Source of the DNA: Carnegiea gigantea
Taxonomy: Eukaryota > Streptophyta > Magnoliopsida > Caryophyllales > Cactaceae
Reading direction: 5' to 3'
Length of the DNA stretch: 64,000 nt
Assembly (NCBI GenBank): GCA_029747015.1
Contig: JAKOGI010000053.1
Location: forward strand, 25,001 to 89,000
Each line of letters starts with the position of its first letter. The stretch's first letter is position 1. The position numbers and the translations under genes are program-made. A model generated the notes under the pieces. It was not told the origin of the DNA and did no database searches. It saw nothing but the letters and a program-made list of their open reading frames with translations. This document shows, piece by piece, positions 1-13,000 of the stretch.

Positions 1-119
1 AGCTTTTAAGGACTCTTCACCTCTTGCTATTAACAAAATTAGGAATTGGAATCAGGGCAGTACAAGAAACTATTACCCAAGACCAACTCCTCCTGATCTC
101 CAGTACGAAGAAAGAGTAA

Positions 120-1652
120 GAGGATGTTTGGCCTAATTTTTGGAAAATTATTTTTGTTTCTTAAAAGTAGTTTTTCTAAAAGCTGTTTTTGGAAAAATTA
201 TAAAATGTTTGGCTTAACTTATTGTATAAGTGTTTTATCAATTGAGATGGTTTGGCCTTGCTTTTAGAAGAGATTTTTTTTTTTTTGGGTTTTTTGTTTT
301 ATCTGGATTATCTTTTTTCCCGTTGTGTTATGGTTCTTATTTTTAGTCTTACTTTTTGCCTAAATTTATTCATTTATCAATCGTATGTCAACTTATTTTT
401 ATCTTCACTAAAGTGTAACACCACCTATTTTTATAGCTATCAATTTTTATGTGTCTACTTTAATTTGGAGACAATATTACGTATATCACAAAAGAATTGT
501 ACAACTAAAATTAGAGCTGGAAAGCTGGTTGGATTGGGTCGACTCATTTAATAAACGGGTCAATTTCGTGTCGGTGTTGGAAATAACTTAGATTTTTCTA
601 AAATTAAAAAATAACATGTTTTCAAGCTAAACGGTCAAATCGTGTCGACTTCGAGTCAAAATCGGTTCGATTAAGGTCGGGTTCGGATTTCTCTCAGTAA
701 CTTCCGGTCGCGTTCGTGTCGTATTATCGTGTCAGATCAAACATTCTCAGTTCTAACTAAAATATAAGATTAAAAATAAAACCTTGTGAATTAATCATCC
801 ATAAAAAAAGTAAGGTATAAAACAATGTACTACATATCTTATCTCGATTGGAAAATTATCCAAGGATCCTATACATTGTGACACAGTGAAATGGATTATC
901 TTAGTGCCTATACAATATATTTGACGACATCAACAAGAATATTTCTAATTATGCTATGAGAAAGGAAGGACCAAGGCCACTGCTCAACTTATTAATCTCA
1001 CCATGATTACTTGTCTGCTCTCTGTCTCCATCCACCCCCCAACTAACTTCAAAAATAAATAATTCTAGCCGAGAGGAGCCAGCCACTGGATCAAAAAAAT
1101 GGCGACTAAAGTTCGGAGACTTCGAACCCATTTTGATGAAGCAAAGGCAGAGTGGGAAGCTAATCAATGTTGTCAATTAATTATAATAGGGTAAGTCATT
1201 TGTCTTTTGGGTCTTTGCCGTCGATTTTCTCACCTCCCATTTCATCCTATTGAAGTTATTCTCCTAATCTAGATGTTACTGATAGTCCCTCTCGCCCTCT
1301 TTCCAAACAGTTATCTACAACACCGATTCAATTCTCAATTGAGAAGAGAGAAGGGAATCTAGGAGACTAAGGTGTGGCGTGGGTATATATAGGTATTTTG
1401 CGGGGATTGTTTTCAATGTTTAGGAGCATAATTGTCCAGAAGAAAACTGTCATTAACATTCTCCGTGTTTATCGAGCGCGAGTCGCAAAAAATGAGAATC
1501 AAAAGCAGCAAAATGCTGCTTCTACTTGTGGAGTGATTTTTACATAAAATTGCTTTGGGCAAACAGTTTTTATTTTTCAAAACATAAGCGTTCGACCTAA
1601 TTTCAACTTTTAGATTCTAAAAACACTTTAAAAATCTAGGCCAAACACCCAC
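120..1652. mobile_element. PIF/Harbinger-like non-autonomous DNA transposon
   Basis: A 1533-bp block interrupts the gag-like repeat exactly where the two later copies read through. It is flanked by direct repeats TAA (117-119 and 1653-1655). The ends are inverted repeats: the left begins GAGGATGTTTGGCCTA and the right, on the opposite strand, GTGGGTGTTTGGCCTA. A TAA target duplication is typical of the PIF/Harbinger (Tourist) superfamily. No transposase frame is visible inside, so it is presumably mobilised in trans. The interior is AT-rich with a GTC/CGG-rich patch at about 640-740. Confidence 0.7.
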
Positions 1653-1980
1653 TAAGTTTCACTACCTCTCAGTTTAGTGGAGATTGCATTTACCAATAGA
1701 ACATAGATGGGAGATTAGAACATAAGATCCTATCTACTCTTCAAGAGATGACTATGGTGGCACCTACCTACAAAGCTAAAAGACATACATAAGCACAAGC
1801 TGCTACCGCCTTAGCAATGTGCTTTTCTGGACAATTATAGAATTGGTGGGATAATTTCCTTGATATTAAAACAAGGATAAGGATCCTTAACCATACCTAT
1901 AGAAGAACAAAAGATGATGGAACGGAGGTTAACTAGGATGATGGGCCAAAAATGCTCATTCATACTATTACCGTCCATTT

Positions 1981-4866
1981 CGATCTTTATCTATTAGAGA
2001 AGATCCATCAATTTCTGACCCCTCAAATTTTCTCTGACTTTTGTTCTGAGTTAGAACCACTGGACTATTCACAAAGATATAGGTTTAGAGCTCCAGTGCC
2101 TCAACCTATTCCTGACACTCCATCTCCAATTTCTTTAGAATAGGAGCTGCATTTAATGCTCTTACAAATATGGATTTTTCCACTGATTGGTCAATCCTCA
2201 AAGAAGATTACTACTCTAAACAGAATGCCTCTCTTAGAGCATGGTCTGAACAAATTGGTAGAAATCTCTAAGAATGTATAAAGAAGGAATGGATCAAAGA
2301 CATGAAACGTCTGAAGGTCAATTTTCCCTTCTTTCTGTGGTTCCCAATCTTTGCTTCAAAGTAAGGGATGTAGGATATTCATAAATAACCTAGCCTTAAT
2401 GTCAAAACAAATCTGCTTAAAACTTGGTATTTCATTAGTGGAAGTAGTGTTTCCATCCATCCTCCACAGGAAGACATCACAATCATCCTCAAAGGTGAAC
2501 CTATTCTGGCTACACCTTTTCGCAAAGGCTGGGAGGGGAATGATACTATCAAACTTGATAACCTTAAGAAGGTCCATCAACAAGCCAGTTACACAAATAC
2601 CATCCTTAATACCATTGCTGAACAATTGAATCATGTTTCTATAAGGATCGAAGAAACTCATAAAGTTACTAAAGCCCCGATCTCTAAACCCAGCCATTTA
2701 TGCTGATAACATTTCTTAGCCATTCTTCAAAATGGGCAGTATTCCAAAAAAGAATAAGGAATCTTTCCTTAAAGCTACTCCAAGTACCAATAATCATTTC
2801 CTTAAGATTATCTCATACTAAATCAAGGAGCTTGGTGCTTCCTTGAAAGGCAAAACCATAACTTGTCTTGATAATACTTGCCAAAACTAGGTGTCAGACA
2901 CTTCTTCAGAGGAAAAAGAAGATGATGCCAAAAGTAGTAGTAGTGAGGATGTCCTTAACGTTAGAAGCTTTTAAGGATTCTTCGCCACCTGCTATTAACA
3001 AAATTAGGAATTGGAATCAAGGTAGTATAAGAAACTATTACCCAAGACTAACTCCTCCTGATCTCCAGTGTAAAGAAAGAGGAAGTTTCACTACCTCTGA
3101 CTTCAGTGGATATTCTTTTTACCAATAGAACATAGATGGAAAATCAGAATATGAGATCCTATCTACTCTTTAAGAGATGACTATTGTGGCATCTACCTAT
3201 AAAGCTAAAAGACATACAGGAGCATAAGCTGCTACCACCTCAACAATAGGCTTTGCAGGACAATTAAAGAATTGGTGGGATAATTTCTTTGATATTGAAA
3301 CAAGGATAAGGATCCTCAATTATACCTGTAGAAGAACAAAAGATGATGGAACAGAGGTTGATGAGGATGATGGGCCAGAAACGCTCATTCATACTATTAA
3401 CCTCCATTTCGATCTTTGTCTATCAGAGAAGATCCTTTAATTTTTTAACCCTCAAATTTTTAAAGAACTTTCTCTGACTTCTATTCTGAGTCAGAACCAC
3501 TAGACTATTCACAAAGATATAGGTTTAGAGCTCTAATCCCTGAACCTGTTCCTGACCCTCTATTCCCAACTTCTTTAGGAATAGAAACTGCGGTCAATGC
3601 TCTTACAAAAATGGAATTTTTTATTGGTTGGTCAATCCTTAAAGAAGATTACTACTCTAAAGAAAATGCCTCTCTTAGAGTATGGTTTGAACATATTGAT
3701 AGAAATCTCCGACAACATATAAAGAAGCAATGGATCAAAGACATGGAACATCTGAAGGTCAATTTTCCCTTCTTCACGTGGTACCTTTGCTTCAAAACAC
3801 GGCATGCAGGATGTTTATAAACAACCTAGCCTTAATATTCAAACAAATCTGCTCAAAACATGGCATTTTGTTAATGAAAGTAGTGTTTCTTCCATCCACC
3901 CTACACAGGAACACATCAAAATCATCCTCAAAAGTGAACCCATTCTGGCTACACCTTTTCGCAAAGGCTAGGAGAGGAATAATACTGTCAAACTTGATGA
4001 CCTTAAAAAGGTCTATCAACAAACCAATTACATAAATACCATCCTTAATACTATTTCTGAACAATTGAACCATGTTTCTATAAAGATCAAAGAAACCCAT
4101 AAGGTTGCTAAAGCCTCGATCCCTAAACCAATTACAGTTATGCTGACATCATTTTTCAACCATTCTTCAAAATGGACAATATTCCAAAAAAGAATGAGGA
4201 ATCTTTCCTTAAAGCCACTTCAAGTACTAATAGTCATTTTCTTAAGATTATCTCATACCAAATCAAGGAACTTGATACTTCCTTGAAAGGCAAAACCACA
4301 ACTTGTCTTGACAATACTTGCCCAAACTAGATGTTAGATACTTCTTTAGAGGAAGAAGAAGACGATGCCAAAAGTAATAGTAGTGAGCATGTCCTCAATG
4401 TCATAGAAGAAGCTTTTCAGGCTTCTTCACCACCTACTATTAACAAAATTGGGAATGGGAATCAGGGTAGTGCGAGAAACTATTACCCAAGACCAACTCC
4501 TTCTGATCTCCAGTATAAAGAAAGAAGAAGTTTCACTACCTCTCTCTTCAGTGGACATTCTATTTACCAATGGAAGATAGATAGGAAATCAGAACATGAG
4601 ATCCTATCTACTCTTTAAGAGATGACTGTGGCAGCGTCTACCTATAAAGTTAAAAGACATATAGGAGCACAAGCTACTACTGCCTTAGCAATGGGCTTTG
4701 CAAGACAATTAAAGAATTGGTGGGATAATTTCTTTGATATTGAAACAAGGATAAGGATCAGGATAAGGATCCTTAACCATACCTATGGAAGAATAAAAGA
4801 TGATGGAATGGAGGTTGACGAGGATGATGGGCCAGAAATGCTCACTCATACTGTTATCCTCCATTT
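1981..4866 (+). repeat. Tandem duplication of the gag-like region, period about 1.44 kb
   Basis: The text at 1-116 and 1656-1980 recurs at 2966-3414 and again at 4411-4866, and 1981-2960 matches 3415-4407. With the inserted transposon removed, the spacings are about 1429 and 1445 bp. In the first two copies the sequence jumps after a shared CCATTTC (near 1981 and 3415) back to the start of the unit. In the third copy (near 4867) it continues into the knuckle region. This is the pattern expected from unequal recombination at a short homology. Each copy carries its own stops, so decay continued after duplication. Confidence 0.8.
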
Positions 4867-5107
4867 CATAGGAAACCCACAAGAAGAATAAGCATCCTCC
4901 AAAATAATTTTTATCAACCTTAGATGTCCTACACTAAGCGACTATAGGTGGTATAAGGATGTCTTTTTTATAAATGTTCTCAAAAGACAAGATGGAACTT
5001 AAGATTTCTAGAAAGAAAGATTTATTACAGGATTACCTAAACTCTTCGGAGAACGTATCCTTAATAAATCACGCCAGAATTTTAGAACCAATGACATTTC
5101 TTTTAGC

Positions 5108-5572
5108 TTGCTAACATTTGGACAAATTTTATGTATTGTCAAAATTGAAGGATTAAATCTCTGCAATAAGATTAAGTTTCAGTCCAAATATGGATCAGAA
5201 AGGGCTCAATCTCGTAAAGAAATGGGAACCTTCTGTGAAGCACTTGGTATTACCAAAATAGAAGCACCCTCAGCAGTTCCTAAAAGGGTTCAAAAGAAAA
5301 ATGCTAAGACAAACATTAGGAGACCTCATAGGACCTCTAAGCCTTTCAGAAAGAAAGAAATTCCAAAACATGCTCCAAAGAAGAAGCAGCCTAACAAAAA
5401 GAAGAAGATCATAATCTGCTACAAATGTGGCAAAATAGGTCACAAAGCCTTTCAATGCAAAAAAGAGCAAAACATTAATGAGCTATTTTTAGGAGAACCA
5501 CAACTCCAAAAGAAGCTCCTTGTTCTTCTGACAAAAGATGCTTCAGGATCAAAAGAAGAATACTATTCATAA
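5108..5572 (+). pseudogene. Gag/coat C-terminal fragment with CCHC zinc knuckle
   Basis: This is an open stretch of 154 codons within the retroelement remnant. It has a strongly basic region (about residues 60-101, runs of K and R) followed by a zinc knuckle CYKCGKIGHKAFQC with C104, C107, H112 and C117 (CX2CX4HX4C), the nucleic-acid-binding motif of gag/coat proteins. The upstream homologous sequence (4880-5107) is in the same family but broken by stops, so the methionine at 5108 is only the first one after the last stop, not a natural start. It is unlikely to be expressed as a functional protein. Confidence 0.65.
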
Positions 5573-5579
5573 TCCAGTG

Positions 5580-6400
5580 AGGACTCTGAATATGAATCTT
5601 CCCCAATTTTGTTCCTAAATGTTATTACTAACAATCCGAAAAGGAATTTCTCATTGATCTCATAGGTCAAACTCCTGACATAGATACCAAACAGGAATAT
5701 CTTGAGAAACTTAAAGGTATAATCCTTGAAGAAGAAGACAAGTCCTTTAAATTCAATCCAGAAACCTATTCCATTTTAAAAATCTTTGATCATTAGCCAA
5801 TCCAAAATCCTTACAAGCAAATTACCACTACAGAGCTTCAAGCTGAGGTTGATGAACTTAAAGGTCAAGTTCGTATCCTCAAAATTGAAGTACTTAGTCT
5901 TAAGACAAAAGATCTGGAAATAGAGACTAAGCTCTCTATTCTAGAATCACAAATAACCTCTACCTCTTCTACCTCAGAGCTTCCAAAAGACATTTCAGGA
6001 ATTCCAAAAACTGATATTTCAGACAATCAATTCCTTCACGCCATTTCCCACGTTACATTTCAAAAATGGTATTCAATTGTCAAATTAGTAGTCAATGACC
6101 TCTCAATTAATGCAGTAGCTCTCAGAGACAATGGAGCTGATCAAAACTACGTTAAAAAAGGAATCGTTCCTACTAAGTACTGCAAATGAACCAGGGAACA
6201 TTTGGCTAGTACTAATGGAGAACCACTAAGCATTAGATAATAAGCTTAACAAAGGATATATTCAAAATAATGATTATTATTTCAAAAATATTTTTCTAAT
6301 AGTTGATAATATTACAAATGATGTTATTTTAGGTACACCATTTTTCACTCAAATTTATCCCTTTCATGCTAATGAATCTGGTGTTTATATAAATTAATGT
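5580..6400 (+). pseudogene. Coiled-coil linker and retropepsin-like remnant
   Basis: Downstream of the knuckle, broken frames give a leucine/lysine-rich heptad-like stretch (about 5830-5960). After it comes a protease-like segment with the active-site box reading DNGA (normally D-T/S-G-A) near 6130, and the later strand motif DVILGTPFF near 6325. Stops fall near 6187 and 6238. The homology ends shortly after this, at about 6400, where reverse transcriptase would be expected. Confidence 0.55.
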
Positions 6401-7089
6401 GCAAGATGTATAGAGTTGCAATTTCAATTTTTTTTAAAAATTACCTTCTTAGATCTGAAGCTAACTTCAATGGAGGAGTGATGAAGCACAATTGCAGTAG
6501 GAGAGGAAGAAGACAGAGGAACGGGATGAAGGGGGCAAAGCAGATGTGACTTGCTTTTAAAGTTAATTTTAACTATTGTGGGCCCTGCATCCACTTTTTC
6601 TTTTCACATTCAAAGTGTGCTTTAATATGTGGATATTATTGGTATTCTACAATTTCTTCTCTTTTCTCGCTTACATTAAAATAGATAAGTTAGGAGGACA
6701 GCTTAGAAAAATAATTTTTTAACAATTTCACTAATATTAAAAATACTTTAAAATCTATTATTGAACGGGGGAACTTGAAAAGAGGGGGCACCTACTTGTA
6801 ATATTTAGCTTTGAGGAAGTTCAAAATTCTAACCCACCTTTGACTGTTGCTTGTGCTCATCGTGTCTGAAATGTCAAGCCCTGTTCTGCCTTTTTCTTTA
6901 TTAATTAATGTCTGAAGCTTAAGCTTCGCATCTCATCGATGCTGAAGCTCCAGCATAGTGCGCAGCAGAGAGAGTGAGGTCCAACCCTCATGAACTTGGA
7001 AATCAGTGGTGCAATCAGAAATGAAATCTACAGAGATTTGATTTGATCATCAAATTCCGCCATAGTTGATGAACTTTTGAGACGAAAGC
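6401..7089 (+). promoter_or_regulatory. Upstream region and 5' leader of the EEP gene, with a short uORF
   Basis: This stretch separates the retroelement remnant from the EEP start codon and should hold the promoter and 5' leader. No clear TATA box could be assigned. A GA-rich stretch lies at about 6960-6980. An upstream ATG at 6990 opens an 18-codon reading frame ending TGA at 7044-7046, out of frame with the main start. A second, three-codon frame starts near 7070. Whether these lie in the mRNA depends on the unknown transcription start. Confidence 0.4.
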
Positions 7090-10000
7090 ATGAGTTTGTC
7101 GATTACTGTGATGACCTTTAACCTTCACGATGAACAAGCTGAAGAAAGTCCAAATTCGTGGGAGAAAAGGAAAGATTTGTGCATCAGCGTCATTACGAGT
7201 TATTCTCCGACGATCTTATGCACTCAGCAGGGTATTACTTCTCTTCACTTAGTCAATCAAATTTGCATTAGCATCTTCTATTACTATTAGCATTGGACTT
7301 GTTCATCCTAATCCTTGACTATTATTGTTAGGTTTGAAGTCGCAGTTGGATTATCTTCAGCAGGGACTACCCGGTATTACGTTATCCCCAATTTCAATTT
7401 CTATGGTTTCTTTTATGTTTTTTTTTTTTTTAAAATAATAATCTAGGATCTAGCAGAACTAGCCTCTCTTATAATTTAAAGGGCCAATGCTTCGAACCCC
7501 CGCATCCCGCTGGGTGGGACTCTGGGGTATGGATTTGGATTTAGATTAGGATTTTACTGCCTTCCATGATGCGGTCTTCTTTTGTGATTCTGCACATTTG
7601 TCACAGCCTTTCTTGTAATTTGGTTGTTCTTGTGAAATGTGAATTGTCTTTACTTTTGTGTGTTATTTTGTCAGCACTGAGACGCTTCTGCCATCAATAT
7701 GGTGCTTTATTCTTGCCAAAGTGGAAGGTGGACTCATGTTTTTGTTCATGATCATAGAGTAATAATCGCGATCCTCACAATTTATTAACGATCTTTAAAT
7801 GTTATACTTTGTTTTGTGGATGGAATAGCTGCTAAAAACACTGGCATTCTTAATCTACAAAATATAATCTTGAATCCCCAGACCCCTCGCAATCTAGCAC
7901 GTTTTCCCAAAAACTTTCCATGGGTCTCTTGGAATCCGTCTCTGTACACTGGTAAGGTTGCATACATCTGGATCTCTTCAGATCCCGCACAAATAGGACC
8001 CACACCGGGAGTTGTTGTTGTTGAAAGTGTAATGTTAAATCCTCTATTAGCTAGCCTTGTCTGTCTTTTCAGATCCCTTCGAGAACTACTTGTTCTTTAT
8101 AGTGAAAGATAAGTAAATTCCTCAACTGCCAAGATATTGATGGCTTCCCTTGTTTTAGCACCTCCTGCCCTTGGTTAGATTTCATGGTGCTTATACCGGG
8201 ACTATCCTCCTTTTGAACTGCCTCCCCCTTGCATGAAAAGATATTAGGGCAACAGTTTCTCTAGTGAAACCAGATTTTGCAAGGTACCTACCATGTCAAC
8301 CTTTAAGTGAAGAAGAGGTTGTACCCTCTTGAGCTAATAGGGCTGTCTTATGAATTTCAAATTATGAAGATGAGGAGGAATTCAATCTGAGCTACCTGTA
8401 TTTGTTGGACAGCCTGCCTATCAGATGAATCACAAGCTACAAATACTAGACCTAGATGGTTCTTCTCCAAGGTCCTAGGAGTGGCCTAGAGGACCATACC
8501 TTCATATATGGGCCTCTTTTGGATAATGACAGGTTACCAACTTACCTAAGGCAGCGTTTGCAACCAATAATCACATTGGCTTATTTGAGGCCACCGATAA
8601 AACTTTAAAGCTTGCCTATTTGCTTGGATGGCCACCATAGGAAAGATTCCTAAGGAGGACATGCTCAAAATAAGAAGTTCTAGTGGTCCAAGTAGGTGCT
8701 CTATGTGTTTTGAGGAGGAATAATATGTGAATCATCTTTTTGTGCATTGGTGGTAGGTTTCCTCACCTTGGCATTTATCTCTATCTTTGATGGGGGTTAG
8801 CCGGTTCCAACCATCTAATGTGAAAGATGTGTTGGTGGCTTGGGGAGAAGGATGAAGGAGAGTTAGGTTCGTGGATTTAGGAAAATGATTTCTTTGGCTA
8901 TTTGGTGATCTATTAGGGAAGGAGAGAAATCGATTGATGTTTGAGGACAAAGCGATGTGCTTTCAAGATTTCGAGCTCTACTTTTTGAGAAGTTGTATAG
9001 TTGGAGTGTTGTCCTTAATGTTGATAGAAGTTTTTTTGGATTTTGTAGATTCTATTATGGATGAGAGTTTGAGGACATTATGTTTTTATATTTCCCCCTT
9101 TTTTACATAAGTGACATCCCCTTGCCGTCTTCCCCCCCCCCCCCCAAAAAAAAATCACAGCAGCGTATGATGCTGTTTAGTTCTAGATATCATACGATAG
9201 AAGTTATTAAGGTGATACTTCTTGAATGACCTGATTTGTTGTTGTCTATATCGTCTTTGGCTATGTTACTCGGACTCGACTGTACCCATGTTAAAGTGAC
9301 GAGTGTCCACACGGGTGTCGTGTCGGACTCGGCAATTTTTTGAGAAATTTTGTACATTTTTTGGTCTGAAATGAAGGGTCGAATGTCTGTACCCATGTCC
9401 GAGTGTCGAGTGCCCGTACTTGAGGCAAAATGAAGAGTCCAAGTAACATAGGTCTTTGGCACTTAAAGAGCAATGCAGATGTCTTGTACAAAATTTTTCA
9501 ATTTCCAAAACCCCTTTTTAATAATGCAGAGGTGGCTGGACAATTTTTAGCAACTTGCACTGGGAGGAGGGGAAGCCTTTGAGTGTAAGAAGTCTGGATG
9601 CCTTTGGTGTTACAGGACCGCCCGAGTACCTCAGAAGGGGTGGTCTTCTACATATCTTGAATGAAGCTTATTTACATTGGATTAACATCCTAATTGCTTT
9701 GCCTCCCTCCTCTTTGCTAATCTTGTTTCCCTATTTCTCCTGTTCTTCCTCAATCTTCACTCTTCTCCTCTCAGATTCCCTTTTCCTTCCTTCCTTTTCC
9801 CTTGCACTCAACTCAATTGGTATAAGAGCACCCCTGGTTGCCATCAGTTTGGTGCCAGAGCCTAGCCATTCAATCCACTACCACCAAGGCCATGATCCAC
9901 AGGTCCCAGGTTCAATTTCTACGCTATTGCTTGCTGCAGTCTTTTCGCCTAGGTTGACCAGAGCCATAAGTTTTGATCTTTGAAAAGAGAAAATGTCGCC

Positions 10001-13000
10001 CGCCGGGGGGGGGGGGTTGTATACCTTGAAATTTACCAGAATTCTTTTGCTGATAAATGCTAGTCTTTGTTCTGCCAAGGTCTAGTTCAAAGCTGGTGAC
10101 CTTGCTGCGAGCTTATTCAAAAGAATTTTTTTTTTTTTTTGGGGGGGGGGGGGGGCGGCCATTGGTAGGCACAAATAAGACAGATTATAACTATTCCTTT
10201 CACAGCCGCTCATGTCCCTTGATGCAAATTCCTGACCTTCCTTCTGAAAAGTGTGTATTTTTGGTTTTGCTGTTTGTTTGTTATTAACAGACTTCAGCAA
10301 GAGTCAAAACAATTCTAGTTTGTAAAACTTTTTGATGCTTTTTACAGCCACACAACACAGGTTGTAGAGGCTAGGATTTTTTTTTTTAAATTTTTTTTTG
10401 GGTGACACTAAAACCATCATTACTGAAACAAGAACTTAGGAGGTGAACTTTTAAAAGCTGGAACTTGATTGCTTCAGTCTCCATCATCTTACTACAACCT
10501 CAAATTGTTAGATAAAACTGAAAGCCTTTTATCTCGCGAAGTGCCATTTCAGGGAACTTTGGTCTGAGAGGTACTCTTAAATCATGCAGATATTGAGGTT
10601 TGGGCCTTTGGGGTTTTTGCATCTTGCCTTTCTGAACTGATTTGCATTACATGGCCAAATCCCCTTTTGAAGAAGAGCCTATGCAGGAAGCTTTTCAGGT
10701 TAATGATCATCTTTTTCATGCGAGATTTCAAATGCTCAAGAATATGGCTAACGTGAAATATTGTCTTCCTATGCTTATTTCCTAGATTTTTGCCCCTTTT
10801 TTTTTCTGGCTTTCATTAAAGACTGCCACATTTCTAGACTGCACTCCGCACAGCATTTATCAAAAATTCAAAATGCTTATACTGGAGTTCATGATCGTAC
10901 CGTTTGAGGAGGTTGGGAACCCTAATTATCAATAAGATCTTCAAACTCAATCCCAACCTGAAGATAGCAAACAAGCAATGTGGGAGGATTCACCAACAGA
11001 CCTACTATCTTAGAGTGCTTGCTTCAAAGACTCCTTGTTAAAAGGTATTTGACTCCTCATTATAAGTCAAATGATCAATCCCACTTGCTAGATCGAGAAA
11101 TTATATTTTGAAAGTTTAAAACTCACCTATATGAGCAAGCTCTGTTTAGAACTTCTATCATTATCTGGAATTGTGTCTGAATGAAGTTGCCGAACTACCA
11201 AAGGATGGACTTTGGCTGCAGAATACTTGCCTTCATACATTCTAGGACCTTGTGGTCGAACCCCCATAGGGCATGCTTTTTATCTTACATCTTCAGTTCA
11301 CTAAACTCCCAAACTATGGGTCGCTATGTTGACCTATGAACACCAAGGAACATTTCACTACCTCCTAGTAGAAGCAGAATGACATCAACTATGAATCCTT
11401 CAACCTATAATTCCCATATGAGCTTACACATATGTGAGCCATTCACACAACTCTCCTCCTCTGCATCGTGTACAACACATGTATCCCTAATGTGGCGAAC
11501 CCACTTCTTGGTTGTGTTGAGCTCCCATAAATTATGGTTGCTGCAAAATTATATTATAATACACAAGAGCCCCTAAGCTTCTGCCTGCTTCCAAGTACTG
11601 TGCGTCATAAACCTTGATCACCATCCTTCTCCCAACTTCAACGTGAGCATTTGGGCCATACACTTGTCCCTGCGCACATAATCAAGACATAAGTTCTTTG
11701 CTTGCCTAGCATTCCTTTCTCGTTGGTTCACTTACCTTTTATGTTTCTTTTCTCTCAACTGGGAATTGGGTTGGGTACAATGTGTTCATTGTATGAATGA
11801 GGCACCAGAAGCGAAAGAACTTAAGGCTGTGGTTGTGTAATTTTCTTTTGTGTGTTGGAGTAAGCATTGGAAGTGGAATGTGAAGAGGCTTTTATATAAG
11901 TGTTTTACTCTCGTGATGAGGCAAGAGTACCTTTCATAGCTTGGAAAGCTAGGGGCATTAGCAAAGTTCTGAGCTTATAGACGTACCCAAGAAAGTCTTA
12001 CACTAGATAAGATATGATGGATATGGCCCCCTTAAGATTGCCTTCTTGTTGGCTCACTTGCCTTCTAGGTTTGGGTTGGTATAATGTGGTTTGTCGGCTA
12101 GTAATGGAGCAATAGAACTTGAGAAAGCTTGAGGGTGATTGATGTAGTGTTTTTTTTTTTTTTTTGGGGTTTGGGTGAATTAGAGTATGTGTTGGAAGTG
12201 GAATGTGGGGAGGCTTGTATATAAGTGGGCTAATCTTTTGATGGATTTGAGGCAAGAGAAGGTTCTCAAAGTTTGTTAGGCAAAGGGCATCAGCAAGGCT
12301 TTGAGGCCTTAGGCATACTCAAGAAACAACTTATGAGCCGTGGCATAGGAAGTCGGCAATCACCAACGTAGACAACGGTTATTTTCAAGAATGAAAATTT
12401 CAACCTAGTTGGCATTCATATTAGAGAAGCGGGTCAAGTTCAGGTGCAAACCCCCCTTTATGGTGCGAACTCTAGCTACTCTCTTTTGTTCATTTTTGAC
12501 AACTGTGTTGTTCATTATTTTTTTGTTTTTGGGACAAATATAGTATTCATCTAAAATGTATGGTATATTGGTATACTATGTCATTTAAACTATTAAAATC
12601 CATTCAAACACGCCACATGGCAGCTTAGCTAATTAAAGTTCATTCACCACATGACAATGTATTTATTATTTTTCAATTATTTCATGTTCATTTTCTGCAG
12701 TATCCGTATTCATCTTTATAAAATTTGGTATTCATTTTTTCAGAAAAAGACATTCACTTGTCTTTTTCAATAATTAATTTTAAAAATTAAAAACATAAAA
12801 ATGGCCCACACTAACCCAGATTCATGATCCTAGTGCCACTATGCCTGCATGCGGCTGCCACCTGTGCCAGGCCACCACCAACCACTGGGCTCGCCAAACC
12901 CGCGGTGGTAACCTGCAGGAACCGGAAAGCTCCCTGACGGTGTCTCTGGCCAACCCCAACCTTTTCTCTGTCCCGCCCAAACCCTAGCTGCCATGAACGC

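Larger units (their letters stand above)
1..6400 (+). mobile_element. Decayed gag-protease retroelement or endogenous pararetrovirus-like remnant
   Basis: Frames broken by many stops encode, in order, a gag/coat-like region, a basic CCHC knuckle segment and an aspartic-protease-like segment. Recognisable marks are the LKNWWDN box near 4715, TLSDYRWYKDVF near 4930 and the knuckle near 5420. These motifs belong to a plant reverse-transcribing element family seen both as LTR-type elements and as endogenous caulimovirid-like sequences; I cannot decide between the two. No reverse transcriptase follows the protease, so the element is cut off at about 6400, and the left end runs out of the window. 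It is interrupted by a DNA transposon (120-1652), and its gag part is repeated in tandem (about 1981-4866). No intact copy is present. Confidence 0.7.

Noticed and set aside
9190..9508. Three overlapping minus-strand open frames
   Set aside because: They cover the MITE at 9261-9451 and its flanks. The same element at 60263 gives unrelated frames.
9830..9930. tRNA-like A and B boxes (GGTATAAGAGCAC, GGTTCAATTTC)
   Set aside because: No cloverleaf could be formed and the spacing is not that of a tRNA gene. At most it is a decayed SINE head.
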